The notes: generated by a model not told the origin, from the sequence alone. A stretch of 64,000 bases of DNA from Rhizophagus irregularis (GCF_026210795.1 NC_089430.1:1426001-1490000); one strand, 5' to 3'. Counted from the first letter of the stretch, positions 12,550 through 25,649 are shown. Program-made: numbers and translations.

Positions 12550-14296
12550 ATGCCTGCTGATGAATTTGAGATTTGGATCGAGGGAGCCATTTCTAACACA
12601 CATATTAAACACTTCGATTATAAACATTTTCGAAATATTGAAGAAATCGGTAAAGGTGGATTTGGCAAGATATATCGTGCGAATTGGAAAAATTCGGAAC
12701 AACATTTAGCATTAAAATTGCTTTCAAATCTAGATGCTGTTGTTGCTAGGGAACTTGTTCATGAGGTAATTATAAATGTTTAATATTGTACCCAATAAAT
12801 TTTTTCTCTAAATGTACTTTATATTTATAATATAGTTAAAACTTCATCGTGATGTTGATTTTCATGACAATGTAATCCGTTTTTGTGGTGTTACGATAGG
12901 TAATAGATTATTTTAACAATAATATTTATTTTTAATTATATACTAAAGTTTACTCAAAAAATCTAATTTTATTAAAATAACTTCCTAAGATGATGACACG
13001 AACAAATATATGTTAGTGATGGAATACGCCGATGGTGGCACTCTCAAAGATTATTTGACAGAAAATTTTTATAATCTTTCTTGGAAAGTTAAATATAATT
13101 TATCTTTTCAATTGGCTAGCGCTATCTTATGTTTACATGATGAAGGCATCGTACATTGCGATTTAGTAAGTTCTTTTACATTCATACTCGTTGTATTTAT
13201 TAAAAAATTAAAAAATTGATAAATTAATATATTTTTTTATAATAGCATTGTGGTAATGTATTAATCCGTCAAGATACGCTTAAATTGGCAGATTTTGGAC
13301 TCTCAAAAAGAATTGATGATGCGTCAAATTCTTCAGAAAAGTTATTTGGCATAATTCCTTTTATTGATCCAGAAAAATTCGGAGGTTGTAGTCAAAATTA
13401 TAAACTAAATGAGAAAAGTGATGTCTATAGTGCTGGTGTATTGTTATGGGTGATATCGAGTGGCCAATATCCATTTAATAATAGAAAATATGATATTAAT
13501 TTGGCTATAGAAATTTCAAAAGGGTTAAGGGAAACCCCCATTACACAAACACCTGATGAATTTTTAAAAATTTATACCAGTAAGTAAAAAAAATTAAGCT
13601 TAGTCATAACATTTAAAGTAATAAAAATTTAATTTAAATTCATGTTTTTTTTTCTTAGAGTGTTGGGATGGTAAGCCAACAGAACGTCCAACAATGCAAC
13701 AAGTAGTTGCTAAATTAAAAGCAATCATCACAAAAACAAATGGGACAAATGGGACAAATGGGATAACAGAATATTCTCAAGTGGAAGATTCAAGCAGCAA
13801 TGTTATTGCAAATTCTGTTACTTCCGCTGCTACTTCAAGTATTAATAATTCCTTACATGGAGAATTATCTGGAATAATAGAAAATTTTGGTAACATGGAA
13901 TTAGAATCCAATAATAATTCTAGCGTTTCATCAAACATATCAACCATTGAAAAAGTTGTTAAGATATTGTCAACGGTTAATGACGCTGATGGTGTAATAA
14001 ATATAACTGTACCGTTTCCACCTCAAATAACTGCCGAAGAGATTTTAGATCGAAATAAAAAAAAAGAAAGAAAAAAAGTTCCAAACAAATTCATGATCTA
14101 CCGTATGGCGTATGCTAAGGAATTAAAGACACAAAATATAAGCAATATTAATTCATTTAATATATCTGTTCTCGCAGCTTCAAGATGGAGCAGTGAACCT
14201 GATGAAGTTAAACAAGCATATAAGGATATATCTAATAGAGTTCGTCAATTAGAAATTATTCGAAATTCTATTGATAGTAATACTGTTAATACGTAA
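12550..14296 (+). CDS. Protein kinase fused to a C-terminal MATA_HMG box (paralogue A)
   Basis: Predicted Ser/Thr or tyrosine-kinase-like enzyme joined to an HMG-type DNA-binding domain, so possibly nuclear. Five exons: 12550-12765, 12836-12899, 12990-13165, 13246-13579 and 13659-14296. All introns are GT-AG and the phases agree, giving 475 aa. The Gly loop is [10 protein letters not shown] (about 33-42), the ATP lysine K56 (LALKLL), the catalytic loop HCDLHCGN (149-156) and the DFG aspartate D168 (LADFGLSKR). IDPEKF replaces APE, and C-lobe motifs [11 protein letters not shown] and RPTM follow. After an Asn/Ser/Thr-rich linker, residues 382-450 form the HMG box ([36 protein letters not shown]). 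The HRD arginine is cysteine here, unlike paralogue B. The start is supported by CACCATG, shared with paralogue B. Confidence 0.9.
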
Positions 14297-16804
14297 ATTA
14301 AAAAAAAAAATATTTTAATGAGATAATTTTTTATATGATCAAGTTAATAAATATTGGATTATACTATATTGTACTTGTTATTGTTGGTTTATATTTTATA
14401 TATAACGTAACGTAAAATAAATTTATTACCGGATGAATCTGTGGATTGATCGGATATACTGATAATTGTAATAAAAAAGCGAAAAAAGCGAATAAAAAAA
14501 AATTTTAATTTCTTTTCTAATAAAAAAAGAAAAAAATTTTTATTTCTTTCTATAGTCTATACTGTCTTTCTATACTGCGGAAAAAAAATTTTTTTTTTTT
14601 TAGAAAAAAACTGTTCTCTACTTTTTTTGATAAAAAAAAGTCTCCTCTAACGTTCTAGTCTCTATAAAATATAGGAGCGCATCACATATTATAGTCACAT
14701 GAACTTGTTAAATTACGTGAATTAAATTTTTAAAAAATAAACAAATATTTAGTTTTTACATTTATTTTATTTGAGAAAAGAGAAACTTGATAATACAATA
14801 GAAAAGATAATAATGATCAAAAGAATAGAAATGATAAAACATGAAGAAATAAAATTAATACAAGAATAACAAAAAAGAACTATTAAAGAGTAATCATGCC
14901 TTGAACATAGGACTAACAAAGGAAGTATCAGAAATGAAATGCCAAACAAATAAAGCAAAAAAAAAAGAAATGAAAGAAAAACGTACCTTAATTACTACAA
15001 ATACACTATTGGACATTCAGGTTTACATATTTGAGCTTAAAGAATTATAAAAAAAAAGAAAAGAAAAAATTAAACGTAATAAAATAATAAAGCTTTAATT
15101 TAACTACTGCGTCCTATAAAAATACAACGCCAAGTAATTATAACGCTTTTTATTTGAAAACTCGTAAATAAGCCACATTTATTTAGCCTAGGTAAAGCAT
15201 AGGCTTACATTATTTGCAATCGTGGCATAATTCATTCTTCTAATTACTAATGTACTCAAATTATCAACTTCTGATGTTATTATCACATCTAATGAACGCT
15301 TTGATAACTTAGTTTCCTGAATCCTAATAAAATTCTTTTTCAAATAAATTTAAGATGGCCACGTCAGTCACCGCCAGTTGCATAAAACTAAGCTATTCCA
15401 ATATTTTTTATGATTCTTATAACTTGATCAGATTAATCAGCCTTCTTGAAAGGTTTAAGAACCAGAAATCATTCCGAGTTTATACAAGCAATATTTATAT
15501 AATCTAGGTCGCATAACCGAGGAATGTTAATATGGCAATGTTGGCGTTAATTAATTGTGAATTGTGATGATATGATAAAAATATATATATATATATATAT
15601 ATAGCTTTATTAAACATTAGTTTTATTGAGGGACAAAAACCATGAAGTAAAATTTTTAAAAATTTCGATTTTCATCCGCATGTGAATTGATTAAAATATT
15701 TTTCATGATCACGTCGATTATATCGGCCAACGGTGATTCGCTGAAATAGAATCGGAAAAATGTTGAGGTAAGCTAATTTGCTGTTGATGGAATAGATGTC
15801 GTTAAAATGGTTGAATATGGTAATAATTGGTAACAAACAAGATTATAGGATCATGAAAATGGTATTAAATTCTCCCTTGTAATAAAATTTATTCGCAAAA
15901 ATCTTCGTTATATTAAAAAAAGTTCGTTATAAAGAAATCTTTGTCATAAATGAATCATTTATATAATGTATACGATTTATAATGTTAAACGGCATACGGC
16001 ATTACGGCATTTAATTAGAAAAATTCAGTATAAGATGATTTTTATTTAAAAATCGGGACGGCACTGAAAATCCGTTAAATTGTGAAAATTTTGCAGTGTC
16101 AGGATTCACTGTACTGTATTAAAGTATGGCTATATCAATTAATTTAATGCTTTTTTTTTGTTTTAAAGCAATCCTGGTTATTGAATAATTGCAAATCTGT
16201 AGCTACTACAAAGTGAAATAAAGGTAATAATCAAGTCGTGATTTTTTTCAAAGAGATTTTTCGGTGCTTTTTGTGTTAATTTGAATATACTTTTACCGAA
16301 TATTGATAATTTTAGTTTAATTGGGTTAACAAATTTTATTTTGGGTAAAAATGGTAAAAATGATTATCAAGATCAGATAATTGATCCTCATCCCTATCAT
16401 AAAAGATCGGCGAATTTTTACCCTAAATTCTTTATAATACAGATTTCGACAACGCCTAATTCTTGAATTTATCTGAATGGGCGCCAATATTTCAATCATT
16501 TTAGTTAGTAGTATTAAAATGTTCTTATTCACATGGAAATTGAGTAATTGTTTACCATTTTCCATTTTACATAATTTATAATTTTTTTTTTGTTACCATT
16601 CATACCAAAATCGTTGACTTATGGTAGATAAAGGTGCCATTGCGAACCAAAAAATATAAAATTTATCAGAAATGAGAATGAAAGAAAAAAATCAAAAAAC
16701 TATATATATATTATTAGTTTTTTTTTTCAAATTAAAACTTACATTACTCGATACTCTAAAAAAAAAAATTTCTACTTTCACATTAATAATTACACTTATT
16801 CACC
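14297..16804. other. 2.5-kb intergenic region, no gene recognised
   Basis: AT-rich spacer between the two kinase-HMG paralogues. It has homopolymer-rich stretches (14480-14660) and a short (TA)n microsatellite at about 15583-15602. Open frames are short and show no codon bias or familiar motif. The last 60 bp resemble the leader of paralogue A, ending in CACCATG. Confidence 0.6.
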
Positions 16805-18639
16805 ATGTCTAGTGATTCGAACAACTGGATTGATAATGCTATTTCTGAAATGCATATTAAATATTTCGATTATAAACATTTTCGAAATATTGAAGAAATC
16901 GGTAAAGGTGGATTTGGTAAAATATACCGCGCAAATTGGAAAAATATGGAACGACATTTAGTATTAAAATCACTTTTAGATATGAATCCTATCGCTGTTA
17001 AGGAACTTGCTCACGAGGTAATTATATATATATATATATATTTTTAATATTGAACTAATATATTTTTCGCTAAATATATATTTATCATATAGCTTAAACT
17101 TCATCGTGATGTTGACTTTCACGATAATATTATCAGTTTTCATGGGATAACGCAAGGTATAAATTATTCACTATAATACAATTATATTATAGTTATTATT
17201 TTTAGCATTTACTTGAAAATTGTAAAAGTCTAATAAAATTTAAATCGTTTCCTAGAAAATCCAAATGATAAATCGAAAAATTATTTGTTAGTTATGGAAT
17301 ATGCCGATGGTGGTACACTTCAAAATTATTTGGAGAAAAATTTCTTTTATCTTAATTGGAAGCATAAATATAACATGGCAAGTGAACTTGCCAGTGCAGT
17401 CTTATGTTTACATGACGAAGGAATTATTCATCGCGATTTAGTAAGTTCTTTTACATTCATATTGTATATATTTGATAAATGATTAGAAATTAATTATTTA
17501 TATTTTATAATAGCATTCTTGCAATGTATTAGTTCGTAATCATAGTGTCAAATTGGCAGATTTTGGACTTTCAAGAAGAATAGATGAAGCATCAAAAGGT
17601 ACAGGGTTATTTGGCGTAATTCCGTATATTGATCCGAAAAGATTCGGGAATATCAATAATAACGAAAAGAAAAAACAAATATATAAATTAAATGAGAAGA
17701 GCGATGTATATGGGATTGGTGTCTTGTTATGGGTAATATCAAGCGGTCAGCAACCCTTCGGTGGTGTTAATAATTATAATCTTGATTTAATTATGGAAAT
17801 TTCAAAAGGTTTGAGAGAAACACCTATTCCTCATACACCCAGAGAATATGTAAATATTTATACTGGTAAGTAATGTCTAAGATTAATTATAGAATATCTT
17901 AAAATGTTAAAATTTAGTATTAAATTTAGTAAAATTATATATATATATTTTTTTTATAGAATGTTGGAATGGCGTACCAGAAAAGCGCCCTACAATGCAA
18001 CAAGTGGTTGCTAAATTAAAAACAATAAGATCAACAACAGATACGATGCCAATAATTACTCCAATGTGTACTAGTCCCATACATGGAGATTTATCTTCAC
18101 TAATGAATAAATTTGATCAAATGAAATTTGAATCCGATGGTAGTAATGATTCAACTAACATAGAAACTACTAATACCGATGGTGTCGGTTCAACAAACAT
18201 AGAAACTACTAATGCCGATGGTGTCGGTTCAACAAACATAGAAACTACTAATGCCGATGGTGTCGGTTCAACAAACATAGAAACTACTAATGCCGATGGT
18301 GTCGGTTCAATCAACATGGAAACTATTAATACCGATGGTGTCAGTTCAGCCAATATAGAAACTATAAAAATACCATTTCCGCCCCAAATAACTGCTGAAG
18401 AAGTTTTAGATCGCAGCAAAGACAAAGAAAGAAGAAAAGCTCCAAACAATTTCATTATCTACCGTATGGCACTTGCTAAGGAATTAAAGTCGCAAAATAT
18501 AAGCAATATCAATTTAATTAATATATCTGCCCTCGCAGCTTTAAAATGGAATAATGAACCTGATGAAGTAAAACAAGCGTATAAGGACATATCTGATAAA
18601 ATTCGAGATGATATTAAAATTTCCAAGTATACTAAATGA
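16805..18639 (+). CDS. Protein kinase fused to a C-terminal MATA_HMG box (paralogue B)
   Basis: Close paralogue of the gene at 12550, with the same five-exon plan: 16805-17017, 17093-17156, 17256-17440, 17514-17865 and 17960-18639. Phases agree and give 497 aa. The first exons share a long identical block around [20 protein letters not shown]. The kinase looks complete: ATP lysine in LVLKSL, HRDLHSCN (151-158), DFG D170, SDVYGIGVLLW and RPTM. The linker (about 335-407) has five full copies and one partial copy of a 13-residue repeat STNIETTNADGVG. The HMG box follows at about 410-483 ([36 protein letters not shown]). Intron 1 contains a (TA)n run. Kinase-HMG proteins are unusual. The known background is that MATA_HMG genes are greatly expanded in Rhizophagus; a role in phospho-regulated transcription is only inferred. 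Confidence 0.9.
18148..18366 (+). repeat. 39-bp coding minisatellite in the kinase-HMG linker
   Basis: Five full copies and one partial copy of a 39-bp unit encode STNIETTNADGVG. The three central copies are nearly identical; the outer ones have diverged. Because 39 is a multiple of three, copy-number change keeps the frame. The antisense strand is also open across the array, a by-product of the repeat rather than a gene. Confidence 0.95.
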
Positions 18640-21600
18640 TTTATTTTTTTATTTGAATTTATCAGTTTGTATTTTAATCCATATCTTAAATAAACTGAAA
18701 TTATTTGATATTTATAATATTCAATAATTTATGGTTATAATGTCATTTATTTATTTTAATAATTATTTTGAATCAATTAATGTACAATATTAAAGTGAAA
18801 TGAGTCATCGACATTATCGACATTGATCTTGATATTGATCGACCTCGATCTTGACATCTAGATCACGACCTTGTAGAAGAAAAAAATGTAGTAAATTCGA
18901 TCAAGATGATGACCTTATTTCTAAATCGTTGTTTATTTTATTAGTACATTCAAGGTTAAAACCATTTAACATTATAACAGTAAAGTTATAAAGCATATGG
19001 AACTACTTGTCTTTATCCTTATATAAATAAAAATGGATAATAATCTTTCAAAACATAAGATTCAAAAAAAAAATTTTTGTATTTACTTAAAGAGCTGACT
19101 TCGTCTTCTTTAAAGTATGACGTTATACATGTATAAAGATAATATAAAACGTTTGATAATTTATAAATAAAATATTTTACAAATTAAAAATAAGATTAAA
19201 AAAGCCCAAAGATAATTGAAAATAAAACGAAACCAAAAATAAAATCAAATCCAAAAAAGAATGGAAAAATGAGATCGAAGAAACCAAAGCCTAAAACAAA
19301 ATGGAAAACGAAACAAAGCTCAAAAAATTTGAAAAATGCTATTACCGTAATTAATTTATTTGTATCATTTCAAATTTTCTTTTTTTTTTTTTAAAAAAAA
19401 AAAGACTTTTAGCGTCTCTTTATTTTAAGAATTAAAAATTTACTATCATTTCATGTTGTTCGGAATAATTTATTATGAAATGTCTTTTATGCATTAATTT
19501 GAAATATGACTTGCCACTTTTAATTTTCATATATTTTCATTAATCGAACTATCAAAGTAAAAACTAAAAAGTCAGTTGTTTAAACGACCTTCTTAAACAG
19601 CCTTTCAGAAATAATTTCAGATTTATTGATACACGGTACACATTTATCATATTTTAAAATTAAATTAATAAAATTGCTCCTCTATTCATGTAAAGGTAGA
19701 ATTAAAGAAGCAAGTGATGAATTAAAAAAGTTAATGAAAACAATAGAACTTGAGATTAAAAAGTCAAAAAATACTAGGAAAAGGGAAATAGTTAATAATA
19801 ATAATTAAAAATGAAAAATCAAAACGTTGGAAAGAAAATAATATGAAAATAATGACCTCAGAATGGAATGAATCAACTCTCATATAGACTACAATAACGT
19901 AAGATACAAAAAAATTACACGAGTTTGGTCATTACTTTATTTAATAATAACTTCTCTTTTAGTAAATATTTAGTCATGTACTTAAAATGATTAGGAAAAA
20001 ATCTTGAAATGTTCTTAATAACAATATGAAATTATTGGTGTACATATGTATGTAGTCTGTAATTAGTAATTTTTGTATGCCACTTTTTTATTTGTATATG
20101 TATTATTTTTTAGAATTTTAAGTATTTTAAGTAAAATATATAACAAAAAAGCATCAATCATGGAGAAGCTGTGAAATTTACATTTATGAGTGAGTTAATC
20201 AAAATAAGCATTTTCCAAATAATAGTTGGAATTGAGAATGCATGAATTATTTATTTATATTGTAAATTATTTTTTAAGAATTATTTTAATTATTTTTTAA
20301 AAATTTTTCTTTTTTTTTTAAAAAAAAATTCATTTCTTAATTTTTAAATCAAATATTTTTATTAATATGGTTTTTTTGATACAATAATTTATACTTATAC
20401 GATTAATGCTAAAATTAATACAAAAAAATACTTGACGCTACATTTAACAAAAGTTGAAAAATTGAATTCAATTTCATATAATTAATTTCAAAAATAGATT
20501 TGAAACTTTAATGGGATATTATTGTTGCATAGTATTTTAATGAATCTTTAAAAATAAATATTTTGTTTGCTAAAAAAATATGGTGATTTCTATCAACAGA
20601 ATTTTCCTATCAAATATAAAGAATTTATGAGTGGAGTTCTTGAGTATAATTAAGAAATTATTGGAAGAAATGCATGCAAAATAATTTTTAATATTACATT
20701 AGTTTTATAATTTGATCACTGGATAGTGTATTAGATGAAACAGTTTGTAATCAATTATAAGAATTAATAATAAATTGAATAAATATATTTTATGTTTTCT
20801 CTCTAATCACATAACTTTCTTCATTTTAAAAAAAAAGATTGATAATATTGAAAATTATATAATACATTATTACTAATACTAATCTTACTAATATGGTATG
20901 AAATAAGTAAAGAAAATGATTGAAAAGCGGAAACACATTTTATACGCTTAAAGGTTATGTTTTACGGTGTCCAGTCCGATGATCTTTCTGAGTCCGGTCA
21001 TGTCAATTTTTAGCAGTCATGTGAATTTGGGTTTGATTGACACAGTGTCGCCGGCGGGTTCAAGAAACTATGTTCGTAATATTATTGAGACAAATTTTTT
21101 ACCAAGAATATGTTGATAATATTAAAATATTTGAATTCTGTACTATAAAAAGTTAGATAATAGGATGTGCAATAGTCAACAATTCAAATCAGAGCGATTT
21201 TGATTTGGCCGGAATTAACATAATTTCAGCCAAAATTTAAAATGCGTAAATTTAACCATAATATAACGCTTTTCTATCAAATTTGGATTACTAATTTTTT
21301 TTAAAAAAAAGAATTCATACCCTCTTTTGTTTTAATTGATTGGATTACGGTAATACAGTAGAAATAATAAAAATAATTTATTACTTAATTTAGTCAGTAA
21401 ACATATATGAAGTAAATCTCTTGATCATTTTGGCACAGTCTATCATTTTTATAGATTATAATAACTCCAAATGAAAAATTCGCACAAACATTAAAAAAAT
21501 TTCAGTCATTTAAAATATAAATAATAAATAAGTCTCAATTTTATTAATTTTATCAAGATAAAAAAAAAAATCCTTTGGTTACTAGATTAATTACGTCCCA

Positions 21601-22155
21601 TTTGATGATCAATTTTACTTTTCATGGAATAAAAAACTCCAATGAGAAATTCTCAGATATTATTATTAACAAAAAAAAAATAATAATTTCAGTCATTTGA
21701 AAATAATAAATTCTCAATTGTATAAAAAAAAAAATAAATAAATTTTCTTTTATAATTGTCGTATTATTGGACTAATTAGATTCGCCTGATGATCATTTTT
21801 AGAGTTAAAAAAAATTTTTATAGATAATAATAACTACCAATGAGAAACTCTTGGATAAATTAATTATTATTAATTAATAAAATAATAATTATAAAATTTC
21901 AAATGTTTTTGATCATAAAAAAAAATTTAATAAGTTTGCTATCAGGCGTTCACTGCCTGTATCATGTGATAATGTTATCATGTGATCATAAATTAAATGT
22001 TTATTCGTTGATGTAAATTTACAATTTATCGTTATGCAATAATACAGTACAATAAATACAATTCTAATGCTAATAATTTATATACTGTTCTACCCTAAGA
22101 CATAAATGCAAATACTGTAATTAAAATTCTAGTTTTGCTATAATGCTCTTAACCA
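18640..22155. other. 3.5-kb intergenic region with one tandem repeat
   Basis: AT-rich, with no supportable gene. Short frames (for example 19626-19808) are low-complexity Lys/Asn-rich. A GGCC-containing AATT motif occurs near 21212 and an imperfect tandem repeat spans 21420-21860. Confidence 0.6.
21420..21860. repeat. Imperfect tandem repeat, period about 180 bp
   Basis: Three diverged units, near 21424, 21604 and 21789, each carry TGATCATTTT or TGATCAATTTT followed by AACTCCAATGAGAAATTCTC-like sequence and TTTCAGTCATTTGAAAATAA. No coding content. Confidence 0.65.
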
Positions 22156-22740
22156 TTAATATATGCTGATTAACATTTTCTTATCAGCTTTATGTTTACT
22201 AGCACACCCACGAATATTATGTCCTCTACCTAAACAATAACTACAAGTTTTAAGAAAACCTTCATTTGATTTTGCCACAGCAGAAGATGAAATATTTTGA
22301 TTATCTTCTACTGATGATTTATAACGCTTAGTAGGGCGCCCTTTTGCCTTGTGGTATTCTGGATTAGATATCTGAAGATTATCCAAAGGCTGTTGTATTA
22401 TTGCAAATTTCAGTGACTCTTGTAATACGTTGTTTTGTAATGAACTAAACTGATGAACTTCTTCAATGCCTAAACCTGTATTGTTATGATACTTCATAAT
22501 AAATTGCATGTTTAGCCAAAGACATCGTATTCCCATATTGAACTTTTTTTATTAACACGTTCTCTTGCTATAAACATTGTTAAGTCTAATTTGATTAATA
22601 TAATGTAAAGGTGTAGCTGTGTTACTTGTTTTTCCTTTAACAATTGTAATATTTGATGTTTCTGATGGAATTGATTCAAACCAATAACCATGAATGAGAA
22701 ATAAATGAAATACTGCTTTTCTGATTTGATTAAGATTCAG
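22156..22740 (-). pseudogene. C-terminal fragment of a MULE/FAR1-like transposase with zinc knuckle
   Basis: Minus-strand reading gives, in order, HYINQIRLNNVYSKR, two in-frame stops near 22550, FIMKYHNNTGLGIEEV, ISNPEYHKAKGRPTKRYKSS, and a zinc knuckle CSYCLGRGHNIRGC. Such GRPxKR plus CxxCxxxGHxxxxC tails are usual at the C-terminus of MULE/FAR1-related transposases in this fungal group. The catalytic region is absent and stops interrupt it, so this is a remnant. The exact superfamily is uncertain. Confidence 0.65.
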
Positions 22741-24228
22741 TACTGGTGACTAAGCATTCGAACCCACGATATGAATTTCTCTATCAACGTACCATAATCT
22801 CTGTACAATACAATAAGTCCAAGTACAATTATCAAAATTCTTTACTTAATGAAACTATTTTTCTTTTTTTTAACAGGTCATCATATTTTTTTATAATTTT
22901 ACGATTCTTTTCTTGGTTAACAAAAATTTTTTGTCATTAGAGTTGGGATGACAAGATGTATTAGTTACTATCTAATCTCAATCTGTACTATAAATGATTA
23001 AAATTAATTATAATATCCTTCTCTTTCCATCCTTCGAATAATTTTTTTTCCATATTTGAAAAGTTTTTTATAATTATATACTTTTAATTTTTTTTTAAAA
23101 AAAAGTTTTTTCCCCGTTATAAATAGGTATCGTCACAGTTTTTCAAAATTAAAGTTATCAAAAACATTTAAGGAATTAAAGAATATGATTTTTAAATATC
23201 TTTATTATAAATATTTGTCAATTTTAAAATATATGAATAAATAAATATATATAAAATAATGAATATAATGACCCAATTTTCATTAAAAAAGTATATATTC
23301 TAAGTTGAACATACTACACATTGATCATAATATACCTCTAAAAAGACAAATTTTTTTTCTGTACCTCCATCGGATTGTTACGGCGGTTTTATATATTAAA
23401 AAATTATTTAAAAATGGTCCAATTTTTATGGAGAAATTTTTTTAAAAAAAATTTAATCATATATATCTTATTATAATTGAACTACTGTCATTATTGTCAT
23501 AGAGAAAATAAAAAATAGAAAAAAAAATAAATGAAAAAATAAAAAAAAATTAGTGATAATTCAAGAATTATCTATGGTTATTCAAATAATTATTTAAATA
23601 ACCATTTTACTGACTTTGCTGGTTTTGCATGTTTAAATTATTTGGCATGAGTAAAAGTCATTTGAGGTGAGGTGATGGGATGATGATGATGCGGAATTTT
23701 GGGAATTTTGGGATTTTGAAGTGAATCGATCATATTAATGAGTTGTTGAAAATAATTACCATTGGACGGAAATCACAGAATTATGATAATTTCGGTCAGC
23801 ATCCAAAAAAGGCAATGGCTTTCCACCAGGCATTATCTATAAAAGGAAAAAAAGTTCATGATTTTTTTGGTCGGTACGCAAACTCGTATGCCGATCCCAA
23901 AAATATAGTTAAATCACTCAGCTTTTATTTTTAATAAATAAATTTAGACAACTCGTTACTTAAATTTATTATAAATAAAATGAAAAAATTGATAAACAAA
24001 AAATTGTAAAAAAGCCAAAGATAAAAAAAGAAATAAAAAGCAAAAAGATAAGGAAAAAAACAAGACAAGAGTGAAAAACAATATCTATTTATATTCTCAA
24101 GCTCCAATAATAAAAATTAACAAAATCCATCGCGAAAAAAATGCACTAGTTCATTATAATGACCTGCAAATGTTAAATAAATAAAGAACGAGTATACTGT
24201 AATATCTAAACTTATTATATTTGAATCA
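22741..24228. other. 1.5-kb intergenic region, no gene supported
   Basis: AT-rich. A 63-codon frame at 23743-23934 contains KKVHDFFGRYANSYADP, faintly like the helix-3 end of the HMG-like protein at 30906 (FRSFFANYANEINSAE). It has no recognisable box, so I do not call a gene. Confidence 0.5.
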
Positions 24229-25649
24229 TTAGATTGCCAAATCTAAACCTTCAGACATAACTGAATATTTAAGTAATCTAGACGTATAAATAGCTTGTGG
24301 ATGAGTATATGATTGATCATTTTCATCATATTCATCAATTTTATTACTTTCATCTCTTTCATCAAATGAAGAACTTTCTTCTTTACGTCGTTTTTGTCCT
24401 TTTTTTTGCCTTCTGAATTTTCTGATTGTTTTGATCTCAGATTTAGTTGGTAATTTTGCTTTTCTATGCTTTTCTGCTTCTTCGAATTGTTGTTTGATTT
24501 CAGCAGACTTATCAGCCATATATGAATCATGAAATAACTTAATCAATTTACGTACTCTATTAGCACTTGGCCTGTTTTTCGGATCTGGATCCCAACAACT
24601 TTTCATTAAATCAATATAACATTTTGGTGCTTCTAACTCATTTATCTCAGGCCTTTTATTTTCTTTACATATATCTAATGCTAAATATTGATCATGTGCA
24701 CAATCTTGAAAAGGTTGTCTTATAGTTGCTATAAAATACATAATCATACCGAAGCTATATATATCTGCTGCTTGCGTATAAGGTTTTCCTCTTAACACTT
24801 CAGGAGCTACATAAGGCAAAACTCCATAAACGTTATTTTCATCTATATTACCAACTTCTCCACATAATCCCATATCCGAAATGCGTATATCCAAAGTAAT
24901 ACTTCTATTATTTTTATATAATATATTTCCTGTATGAAAATCTCGATGAACCTTCTTTTTTTTATGAATTTCTTGAAGACCACTTATAATATAAGTAAGT
25001 TTAAATAATTTAAGTGACCAATCAAAACCTTTATTGTGCTTGCTTATCCAATTAAAAATATTTCCATGATCTGCATACTCGAGAACCATAACATATTCTT
25101 TCGTATCTGGTTTTTGAGTTATTCCATATATGCTTAGAACCTTAGTGCCACGTCTAGCCTTTGAATATGTTTTAACCTATTTAATAAATTAAAAAAAAAG
25201 GTTATGCTAATTAAGAAAGATTGAAAAATAAATCCAATATTTCATACCCCATTTAAGAATTTTTCAGATATATTTTTACAATTATCTAAACATTTTAAAG
25301 CAACATTTGCGCTGGCTAATCTTTTCCATTTACCATCAAAATATCTTGGATCATCCCATTTATTGACACGATATAACGGACCATCCTTCCATTTCGCCGA
25401 ATATACCGTAGCAAAACCACCTTTTCCTATTTCTTTAAATCTTCCAAATTGGTCATAAGGTACCCATTCAATTACTGAATTATCCTTAACATGAAGTTTT
25501 AATTGCATTTTTTGTATAAATTTATCAATTTCTTTATTTCCACTGGTCCAGTTTGAAAAATTATTTCTTAAATAACTTTTAAGACATGTTTGATTACACC
25601 ATACTTTATTAGTACATTTTTTACATTGTTCCTTATATGTTTTACTCAT
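24229..25649 (-). CDS. Cys-finger protein kinase, two exons, apparently intact
   Basis: Predicted cytoplasmic protein kinase of the large expanded kinase family of these fungi. Exons on the minus strand are 25649-25248 and 25176-24229, with a GTATGA donor, an ATAG acceptor and phase 0, giving 449 aa. Residues 9-22 form a small finger (C9, C12, C18, C22). The conserved segment FSNWTSGNKEIDKFIQ (31-46) and EWVPYDQF (61-68) lead into the kinase: Gly loop IGKGGFATVY (74-83), ATP lysine K119, HRDFHTGN (H211, D213), SDMG (D235) replacing DFG, and VAPEVL. The tail is Lys/Glu-rich, likely coiled, and ends with HPQAIYTSRLLKYS, a motif shared with two other kinases in the window. Substrate unknown. Confidence 0.93.

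Noticed and set aside
15583-15602. (TA)n run as a regulatory or origin element
   Set aside because: A simple microsatellite of ordinary length in an AT-rich genome, with no associated feature.
18117-18455. Long open frame antisense to the 39-bp repeat, reading VEPTPSALVVSMF repeatedly
   Set aside because: It is the mirror of a coding minisatellite whose unit length is a multiple of three, and it lies wholly inside a well-supported exon.
23743-23934. Frame containing KKVHDFFGRYANSYADP, similar to helix 3 of the HMG-like protein
   Set aside because: A single short similarity in an AT-rich region without upstream box elements is not enough to call a gene.
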